From contig BCKC01000005.1 in NCBI GenBank assembly GCA_001600455.1, positions 3,658,001 through 3,722,000 of the forward strand: 64,000 nucleotides of DNA, read 5' to 3'. Shown piece after piece: positions 55,413-64,000 of this stretch (positions are counted from its first letter, which is position 1; the number at the start of each line of letters is the position of its first letter). A program made the position numbers and the translations under genes. The stretch comes from Endocalyx cinctus. Taxonomy: Eukaryota; Ascomycota; Sordariomycetes; Amphisphaeriales; Apiosporaceae. The notes under the pieces are model-generated. The model ran no database searches. It saw only the letters and a list, made by a program, of their open reading frames with translations, and was not told the origin of the DNA.

Positions 55413-56997
55413 ATGGCGGTCCGCCCAGGTGAGGAGAACGTTGCTACCCTGTAAGTGCCCAAAAGAGCTGCGAATAGGAATGACTTGATGAACGTCGCAT
55501 CAACTGACGATATTCATTCGCGGTCTAATTAGTTTTGGGGATATTCATTATTTCTACGGACCACCTACGGCAAACCCTCCTCATCATCGTTTTGACAAAG
55601 GTTCATACGTATATCTATTCGAAAATGCGAATGATCGGAGGGCGCGAATCGAGATCGCCAATCAGCCGGGTACCGACGATCAAGATGCATTTGACGGATG
55701 TAAGAAATCGAAAATGTAAAATATAATGAGTTAGCTACAGGTTGCCTAACCTACTCTCACCGTCGTAGTCCTAGATAAGACCCACGTCCGCTATTCTTAC
55801 AAGCAGCAATGCCTCGTGAGCATCACCGTCGACGGCGTGCCTGGGTCGCCCATAGACCATAGCCAATGGCATCTTCCGACCTATGATCCACGAAACGAAA
55901 ATAAATACCACTACAAGCTACATTCGCTCGATATATACTTCTGGACACACAATGATGCCTTGCAATTTGTCAATGGAATCCGTCGCGTTCTACCCGCATC
56001 CCAAGTGGAAGTGGCCGACGAACCGGCCCCGCCACCGCGCACCTCGTACGGTCATCCGCAGTCCTCGCACGATATCAACCCTCTAGTGCAAACGCTCGAG
56101 AACGCGGCCATATCGAACTCGACGAAGAACCAGAGCCAGGCGGACGTGCCCACGTTCGCGCCACCCCCGGTTTCGGGCGGCGACGGCTCGACGGCGGATT
56201 CCTCGTCGCCCCAGACCTTCGCCCCCATGGCGTACAACCCGGCCGCCCCCGCCGCCCCCGAGCAGATCCGCCATAGGGAGAAGACGCCCCCGCCGCCGGA
56301 AGACGACGGGTACAACCCCTTGGCCGCGACGGTCGCGCGCGACCAGACCCAGCCTTTTACCCCGGGGTACCCGCCTCAGAACTTCTCCGCGCCGCCCGCG
56401 ACGCCCGGTCTTCCGGGTCCTCCGGGCGGTCTTCCTCCTCAGCAGCAGCAACAACAACCCCAAACGCAGCACGCTCAGTATCACCCCGGGTTAGCCAGCC
56501 CGGGCATCGTGAGTCCCGGGTTAGCTAGTCCCGGCGTAGTCACCAGCCCCGGATTCCCCCCTTCGCAGTTCGCTCACCTGCAGCGGTCCGCGACGATGCC
56601 CGCGCCGGGGATGGCGTCCCCGGGTCTCGCCAGCCCTTACGGCGCTAACTTTCCCGGATCACCGGGTTTCCCGCCCGCGTCTCCCGCGCCCCATCAGCAG
56701 CAGCAGCAGCAACAGCAACAGCAACAACAGCAAGTGCAAAGTCCGGGGATGCCGCCTCCGCCGCCGGGCGGGTTTTCGCAGTATACGTACGGCAGCGCGC
56801 CGGCGGAGAATCAGAACGGCGGCAATATTTACGGCATTCATCAGCAGGTGTACAGGCCGACGGAGCAGGAGCACGCGGCGAAATACGGCGGGTACAAGCC
56901 GAAGGCCGAGTCGCACAGTAAGCTCGGGCAGGGCGCCGAGAGGTTCGAGAAGGGCGTGACGGGCATGTTGAAGAAGTTTGAGAAGAGGTTTGGGTAA
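55413..56997 (+). CDS. Uncharacterised fungal protein with a folded N-terminus and a Pro/Gln-rich tail
   Basis: Function not recognised. Three exons (55413-55450, 55533-55699, 55769-56997) give 477 residues. The first ~145 residues look globular, with FGDIHYFYGPPTANPPHHRFDKGSYVYLFE and LHSLDIYFWTHNDALQFVNGIRRVLP. The rest is low complexity: imperfect repeats of P-G-L-A-S-P-G, and a Gln tract of about 13 residues coded by mixed CAG/CAA at 56694-56732. A short Lys/Glu amphipathic helix (ERFEKGVTGMLKKFEKRFG) closes the protein. The layout suggests an adaptor or RNA/protein-binding role, which is inference only. The start at 55413 gives MAVRPGEENVATLFGD; no in-frame alternative is better. Confidence 0.85.
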
Positions 56998-59900
56998 AAG
57001 AAAAGAAAAGAAAAAAAGGGGAAAGGGGGAAAGGGGGGAAAGGGAGAGAGGGTCGGTTAGTCAGTCATTGGAGTTGAGCATAATTACTAAGTGTAGGTGT
57101 ATTGATTTATTTTACATTATACATACATACATATTTTCAGCAATTGGTTACCTAGCTAGCAAGTTATTCTGTGATGTTAATTACACACGGCGTTGTCCTT
57201 CTTCTTTTTTTTTTTTTTTCTCTCTTTTTGGAATATATTTTACGTTCTATTTTTTAATCAGGTCTTTGACACCCAACACGAAATACACTGATTCATGAAA
57301 TGCAAATTTAAGATATCGCGTACCAACATACACTTACTGATCACGGACCCTAGTTACTTTTATGCGCGTGTTATTTGCCATGAATACGAAATAAATACGT
57401 TGATAACGGATCGATCGGCCAACCAATCTTCCCATTTTTACTCAAAAGGTTGGCTTTGCTATGATGGCACGATGACATGATGACATTATGACGTGGAGTG
57501 TGTTTTTTTTGTTTTCTTAATTGTATTATTCTCTAACCTCCTAACTTACACCGAGTAGCTCATTTTCCATTTCCTGGTTGAGAGACCCAGAAATTATGGA
57601 TTTGATCCATTTCTTTCACTATCGCATTAGAAAGCTAGGACACGGCGGTTTCACGATATAATGAAATGAAGAAAAGTCTTAACATAGAGAATTAAGAACA
57701 AGCAATTGTACATCGTAAAATTTGTTATTTTTATCTTTATTTTATTTTATCCAACTCTTTTCTTATCTCCACCTCGAACGAGGTCTCATGAATTATTTGG
57801 TTGGTATTAATACGTATGTGCGCTGTACGTGACATAAACGAGATACCGGAGAGGATTACGTACCCCCGTAGATCAATAATCACGGGACTTGACTACCTCT
57901 CTTATTAAGGTTCATAGTAAAAAAAATGGTACACGCGGTGATCGATGAATGGCTGGTTTGCTCGAAGTATACTGGATGTATGTCTCAGATATTTGAGATG
58001 GTGGAAGATCAGGTACGTGAGACAGGCATATTACACTAGCCTTCAGCTAAGCAGTATATCATGAAGTGTGTGTGGTGTGGTGAAAGATAAAGGGAATACG
58101 CGTCGTTAACGTATCACGAACGGAGAGACACGAGATATTGTCTCTCGGTTTGACGTAGCTTACCACCGTATCCGTCGAGTAGTTAGGTGAATAATTTTGG
58201 TTTACCGATGATTAGAATTCTTTTTTTTTTTTTTTTTTTTTTTGCGACGTAGAATACTAGAAAGAAAAAGGGAGATAAGAAAAATTTAAGCGCCGACAAG
58301 TCTCTTCGCTTACCAACGAGCCAGCTAATGCATGCAAAGGTTTGTTATAGACTCTTTCTTTTGGGGGTCGGGGAAAACAGAGAGGGGGCGGTAAACTAAA
58401 TGTAAACATGTGGTACAGCATACTACATAGGGAGAGGGGTACGCTAGAAAGAGAAGAGAAGATCTGATGGATTGAAGAATGGGTGAATTTGGTAGCAAGG
58501 CGCAGCGCAGTGTATCGACGACTAAATAAATGAACCACAACACATCAGCCACGACGGTAGAACGGATAATAAGATTCCCTTGGCTTCCTTCGTGGCTTAA
58601 CATCATAGTAAGATTATCGTAGGACTTGATAAGTGTAATACTCAATTCCTTACGCGTAGAATTAAGTAGTAAACAGTAAATAGTACATAGTAAATAGTAA
58701 AGAATCGAAAGAAAAGCAAAGGGAACGTACATAGTACCGAATAAAAGGGTATTGGTAAGGCAAGGATTAGAAGCAATCCAACATATTTTTTAGACGATCT
58801 TTGCATGTGGAATTATCTCTTTGGTCCCGTCAGCCCGTGCGGTAAACCCGGAAAAAATAGGTTGACACCACGCGATATTTGCCCTACACCGTAAAAAAAT
58901 GGGGTTTTGCTCTTCCGGTCAGAAGGTCAAATAACCCGTGGCTGAGTTGTCTTTTTTTTTTCTTCTTCCTGTGTCCCTTTCTTCTCCCTTGTATACACGT
59001 ACGTCGACGAGAATAACTAAGAGATATCAAATGACGTTATTGATGAATTGTTTCTCTTCTAGGGTTAAAACGTTGAAAGACTTTTCAACTTCTATTTTGA
59101 TAGTTGCACTTTATACTTTGAGGACAAGACAAGACAAGACATAAGCAAAATATGCGATACCTGCTTGATTGATATAAATGACCTGTTTGTTTTGATTCCC
59201 GAGTGATCTACATTGGAAACCCACGAGGTTTAAACGGGGGCTATCGCCTTCAATCGCTTGGAAAGGCAGCGTTATATCGGTATCAAGATGCCGACATCGA
59301 AGTATACGATGATCAGCAAGAGGCTGTGCTATTATTATAAGAGAGGAACCCCACGCTAGCGCATATAACCGCCAAGTCCGTTGGCGATATTAGTTAAAGG
59401 TGGCTTGGTAATACCGGTAACCTATTCAACTATAGTAGTTCTACTACATAGCGTAGTGTACAACCTCTCTTTTATTTATTCAATTTTTTTTTTTTTATTT
59501 CTTATTGTTTATACGTAATAGAAGGCGGGTATTAATTAAGTAGAAAAACATTCTCTGTATTTGGTATATGCTGATATAAATATATTTTGTATTACCGAGT
59601 TAATCTAGCAACCTAGCTTTTGAGGCTCTGATACATTGACAGATCGGCAGTCTCTGAGAAAAGAACAGTCTCTGAGAGAAGAACACATACATAGTAGGTA
59701 CTAGGTAGATAAAATACGTTGTAATATCGGGAACAAGCCGCGCACTAACGGATATACTTAGTATATTTACCCAGCTGCCCAGGTGGTTTACTCCGTACTC
59801 TTAGGTTAATATTTGGTAATACTTTGTTTGAAACTTAGATACTTGTAAATTAAGGAAGAAGACCGAGATAACCACAGAGCTCAGCACGTATGACATACCC

Positions 59901-61302
59901 GCATTACCTATCAAAGTATAGTACATACCTACCTCGTAGTACATATACTACTAAAATTCAGCTCCCCCAGCCCTACTTACACGGTCTTATTAGGTAGAAT
60001 GGGGCTTGGCCTTGCTTGGATCCAGTACAGTTTCGTCTCTCATTCGTCCATTTGAGGGTTTCAAGGATCACCCTGTCAATGCATATATAGCGACTACGTA
60101 TATGAAAATCGATTTCATATTAGCGTTGGTAATGCGTATATAGTAGCGTAGCGCAGAGGAAAGGTATACAATATACATAGTACAATCTATGGATGTTGGT
60201 AAGGTTTTCTAAAGATTTCCTAAGTCGTACTAAACTTATACGCGAATCATCTTTTTATGAAGACCAAAATCTGACATGCTTCCATTTTGAAACCCACCCA
60301 GCACCACTCTCGGAAGACCTTCGTTGCCTGCATTTCCTGGAATACTACTCTATTATACCTTACGCACACCTTATTGTCTTTCTTTTTTATCCTTTTTTTT
60401 TTTTTCACCTCTTTTTCTTTTTTATCCTTCCATCTCTTCGTCCCATTTCTTTTATATACATTATTTTATTATAGTTACGAGCTCTTCTCTCCCGTCTCTG
60501 TCTCTCTGTCTATTATACTGCATTAAATTTTAATAAATAAAACAACGAACCCCTCCAGTTTCTAGTTTCGGAAGAGTTAGCTAACGGTTTACGTCAATTG
60601 AAGTGGGCGGTATTTCCATAATTAAACTACCGACACTTCTTTTTTTGACTTAGCTTGCTACTTGCTTAAATTTCACCTCTCCAGATCATCGTGGGCCGTA
60701 CATATATACTTACGTATAACCTTACATGTAATCCAATATTCCCGTATTCTGTTTTATTCAGGATTCCTCTGGTTATTTCGTATTATATCAGCTTCGTCTT
60801 ATTTCCCCCCGAAGTTGGAGCAATCCTATACCGCCGATCACTGAAAAGGATTACTGTAATAATTAGTCTCTTCGACTAACCGAACTGTGAACTCTTCCCC
60901 TCCCTTGCGTCGTTGGTAGCTACCGTTTCGTCTCGGAGCCTCGGGCAGCTTGACCTCAACTTCGAGAAAAGAAGAAGCAATAAAGAAACAAAAGAATAAG
61001 AAAAGAAACAAGGGAAAATCGGTTGGATATAAAGTCGTCGAGGCGGGAAAAAAGAGAGTATTTTCAGCAATTGGCGAAGAACAGAGTATATATCTGTTAG
61101 AACAATTTCAACAATTAATTGAATTGTGAAATTGACGACATACGAAGACCGATATCTTCTGGGGGACTACAATACCAGACTTGCTTCGGCTGCCAAGCCG
61201 CATCAATTCGGTGCTATTACGATAATTGTGACAAGTTATCGTTCTAACGCAACCAGTCACTCGTTTTTATTTTTTTCCAATTGTCGGCGTTCAACATAAA
61301 CC
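56998..61302. other. Large gene-poor intergenic region
   Basis: About 4.3 kb with T-tracts (58220-58243, 57207-57220) and short repeats such as acagtctctgaga(a/g)aagaa twice at about 59650-59685. A short coding-like relic lies at 59213-59397. No supported gene, tRNA or rRNA seen. The last 250 bp should include the promoter of the next gene. Confidence 0.45.
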
Positions 61303-62970
61303 ATGCTTCTTCCAGTACATATACCGGTACCACTGCGACCGGGAAGTGGTCAAGGCGACGAAGGTATCACAACAAGAAGCATACTTACCAAGCGTGATCC
61401 GGGGATGTCACCGAACACAATATGGATCGTAAGTTTAAGTCTATCGCTCTTGTATTAGAGCGGTACATGATATCACATGGGATTATTTAGTTACTAACCG
61501 CTTGATACTTTTTTAAAGGTTGTCGGCGTCATCGCAGTTATATTTGTCCTCGCGACGTTAGGCATCTGCATCTCGAGAGACCAGATTCGCAAAAAGGGCC
61601 GATATCACCAGACGCGCGATTCCGACGACAACGACCGCCGCAACGGCACGGCCGGGAACTCGAGTCGGGATAGCATGACGACGTCGAACACGGCGCAGGT
61701 CGATCGCCACACCTCGGTCCGCTCCATCATGACGTTACCGGCGTACCGCACGAAAGCGAGCGAGAACGAGCAGGTGCTCGGTCGCGAAGGGGAGCGCGAC
61801 GGCGTCGACATCGTGATCGAGAACCCGACGGCCGAAGACCACGAAGCTCTGCGGGACGAGGAGATGGAGGGCCTGTACCAGATCCGCTTGGCGAGGCGGC
61901 AGCAGCACGCCCAGAGGGAGGAACGCCGTCGGTTAACGCGCGAGGCCCGCGAACGCGGCGACGTGCTCGCGCTGGAAGACCTACGCGAGCGCAGGCGGGC
62001 CGAGAGCAACAGCACGGTCGTCACGGACCTGAGAGGCGAGGTGGAGCAGGCTAAGGAGCGCAGGCAGCGAGCCGTGTCGAGCGTCAGCTACGCGGACCTG
62101 GGCGTCGCGCGGCACGACGGGACGCGCATCCGCGCCAACAGCACCGAGAGCAACGAGCGCGTCGGCCTGCTCTCCGACGCCGCGAGCATAGCCGCCCTGT
62201 CCATACGGTCGCCCTCGGCGATGTCGGGCCGCCGCGTTTCCGACGCCGCCAGCCTCGCGACGGCGCAGTCGATCCGCTCGCCCAGCGCGCAGTCCTTTAC
62301 CGGCCGGCACAGGAGCAACAGCTCCGTCAGCCTGAACCCCGGGACCGGCTTGGGCATAACCGAAGGCGTGGTGGTGGATCATTTCCCGGATTACAGTAAC
62401 CGGTCGGGCGCGACGACGCCTCAGCAGCACGCGAGGGCGGGTTCGAGCCCCGAGATGATCGGATCGGCCGACCTCACCGACGGCGAGATGCCCCCTCCGG
62501 AGTACGAGGACGTGAGCCTGGACGACGTGAGCGATAGCGAGGTGAGGGCGGCCGGTCGCGCGAGGTCGCGGTCGTCGGCGGGGAACTCGTCGCCCGCACT
62601 GTTCCTGAATAGCAGCGACGCCCCTCCCGGATACGACTACACGGAGACGGCGCGGAGCGAGAGGAGGAGGCTGAGCAACGCGTCGACACATAATCCTAAT
62701 AATAATAGCAACGACGAAGATTCGAATCGAAGCTCCCCGGAGATCGATACTACCACGAACAGAAGCGGGAGACGGTCTTCCAGAACGTCCCCGGCTAGCG
62801 TTGGTCCTGCCGAGCCGAAGAAGACGTCCAGAGGTGTGGGGGGAGTGCCTCAATTGCCCAGTCTGAGGATCGGGTCCCTGCCCCAGATCGTCATAGAGCC
62901 TTCGACGGCGCACCCGGAAAACGCACATACGCACGGGTTGGGACGGGAAGAAGACGGGGGACGACGGTGA
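61303..62970 (+). CDS. Single-pass membrane protein with disordered Arg/Ser-rich tail and PPxY motifs
   Basis: Not assigned to a named family. Two exons (61303-61428, 61519-62970) give 525 residues. A short N-terminal region is followed by one membrane segment (WIVVGVIAVIFVLATLGICI, around residues 41-60) and a basic stop-transfer stretch RKKGR. The long cytoplasmic tail has a highly charged region rich in Arg/Glu (about residues 125-225), then Ser-rich repeats of the form SDAASIAALSIRSPSA. Two PPxY motifs, PPEY and PPGY, would bind WW domains of Rsp5/Nedd4-type ubiquitin ligases. This resembles the layout of RCR/Ssh4-type adaptors but is much longer. An adaptor role is inferred. The intron ends in aaag, a usable but weak acceptor. 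Confidence 0.85.
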
Positions 62971-64000
62971 TGATTTAATTTTGTCGAGACGCAATCTCTA
63001 TAATCCGGTAGGAAAAGTTGGTGTGAGTTTTATGAGCGGAATTCATAATTCTAAAGTTGGTGAACATATTATTACGATGAAGCGAAGAAGGAGGAGGATA
63101 ATGATATACCACGATCCAGAAAAAAGAAAAGAAAAAAAGAAAATTCTTTCTTTTCTTGGAAAATAAAAGAAGTTAAATTTGGTTTTTGGCGATGGATTTT
63201 ATTTGTAATACCAAACAAACACGCGTATACGCGCACCTACATATAACACAACGATGAAGATCAACGACAGATTCTTTTCTTGGTGTCATTTCTAACGTTA
63301 CTATTTTATCTTACTTTTCATATTTTTGATAATTTCTTTTTTATATACATCATTAGTTAGCTAGGTAGTTAACCCCTTTCCGCATGGCGTTTCGGGGGTA
63401 TATACATAATGAAACTTTTCTGGGTTCAACTCAGTTCATGCTGTTCTTCTGAATTGGATCGTGTATATCCTTATTATGGAAGTATCGAAAAATGAGAGTG
63501 GGAGAATCATTTTGATAATATGTTTATACATTTTTATGTGCGTTTCTTTCAGGAGAGAGTTAGGTAATTTGAGGGAAAGGAAGACAACTTGGCTTCGAAG
63601 GGGTGGATGGTGGACTGGTGAAATGCTGGACAACACAGGTACGCATAGAGGAGAATGTGATTTCTCCATCCATCCCCCTTCTTTTCTGTCAGATATTATG
63701 AAATAGCTTAGAACCAGTCAGACAATAATTAAAAGGTTGAAACTATACAAAGGAAACATAAATATATAAATTGTACTACCTGAACCCAATGTCCAATGGA
63801 TGTCCAAATGCCCAGATTTATTATAATGAGAATTTCAATAACCGCCTATCTCGCCTTGACGAACCCTTCATCAGAATTCCATAATTTTTCATCATCCACC
63901 ACAATATCTACTCGGACCCTAACTATCTTTAACATAAGATCTGGTCACTTTCTTCCGGTTTCATATTCCCTACAATCATCGCATTTCCGGTGACCACAGT
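62971..64000. other. Right-edge spacer
   Basis: 3' flank of the membrane-protein gene, AT-rich. Only short random frames are present. Confidence 0.45.

Noticed and set aside
61981..62994. 337-codon minus-strand frame opposite the PPxY membrane protein
   Set aside because: Arg/Pro-rich shadow frame with no start context or domain.

Overview
The window is a piece of a filamentous ascomycete genome (Pezizomycotina, probably a Sordariomycete). The reasons are short GT-AG introns of about 50-100 nt with CTAAC/CTAAT-like branch sites, a modular fungal highly reducing polyketide synthase, fungal lysine synthesis (LYS12), and A/T-rich intergenic DNA holding a decayed transposon. The exon coordinates below were worked out by eye from splice signals and reading-frame continuity; every multi-exon model except the truncated polyketide synthase closes in frame.

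Region 1 (1 to about 25.9 kb, perhaps to 28.9 kb) is a secondary-metabolite gene cluster. In order it holds: a highly reducing PKS that runs off the left edge; a SAM methyltransferase; an alkylcitrate (citrate synthase-like) synthase; a dienoyl-CoA isomerase ending in SKL; a P450; a DHA1-type MFS exporter; an AMP-forming acyl-CoA ligase; a secreted SnoaL/ketosteroid-isomerase-like protein; an FSH1/LovG-type serine hydrolase; an MmgE/PrpD-family (2-methylcitrate dehydratase-like) enzyme; a dienelactone hydrolase; a second P450; and a second secreted SnoaL-like protein. A bZIP-basic-region plus ankyrin (bANK, TOXE-like) regulator lies at the right edge. HR-PKS, releasing hydrolase, alkylcitrate synthase and PrpD-type dehydratase together are the known core for fungal alkylcitrates and the maleic-anhydride monomers of maleidrides. 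The likely logic is: the PKS makes an acid, the FSH1 hydrolase releases it, the ligase makes the CoA ester, the synthase condenses it with oxaloacetate, and the PrpD-like enzyme dehydrates the product. P450s and the methyltransferase would then decorate it, SnoaL-like proteins may act on anhydride intermediates, and the MFS protein exports. Ten of the genes form five divergent pairs, and most promoters carry a TCATG/TGCAT motif.

Region 2 (about 24.6-33 kb) is the cluster edge. A pair of 97-bp inverted repeats encloses the second SnoaL-like gene and a decayed piggyBac-type transposase; a third diverged repeat copy lies at 32.2 kb. The rest of this stretch is largely gene-poor.

Region 3 (33-64 kb) is mostly housekeeping: a CorA-like metal-ion transporter with a 9-nt microexon, a GPI-anchored aspartyl protease, mitochondrial EF-G (MEF1), homoisocitrate dehydrogenase (LYS12), a charge-segregated disordered protein, mitochondrial ribosomal protein uS8m, an uncharacterised Pro/Gln-rich protein, and a single-pass membrane protein with PPxY motifs. 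Long T/A tracts and AT-rich spacers separate them.
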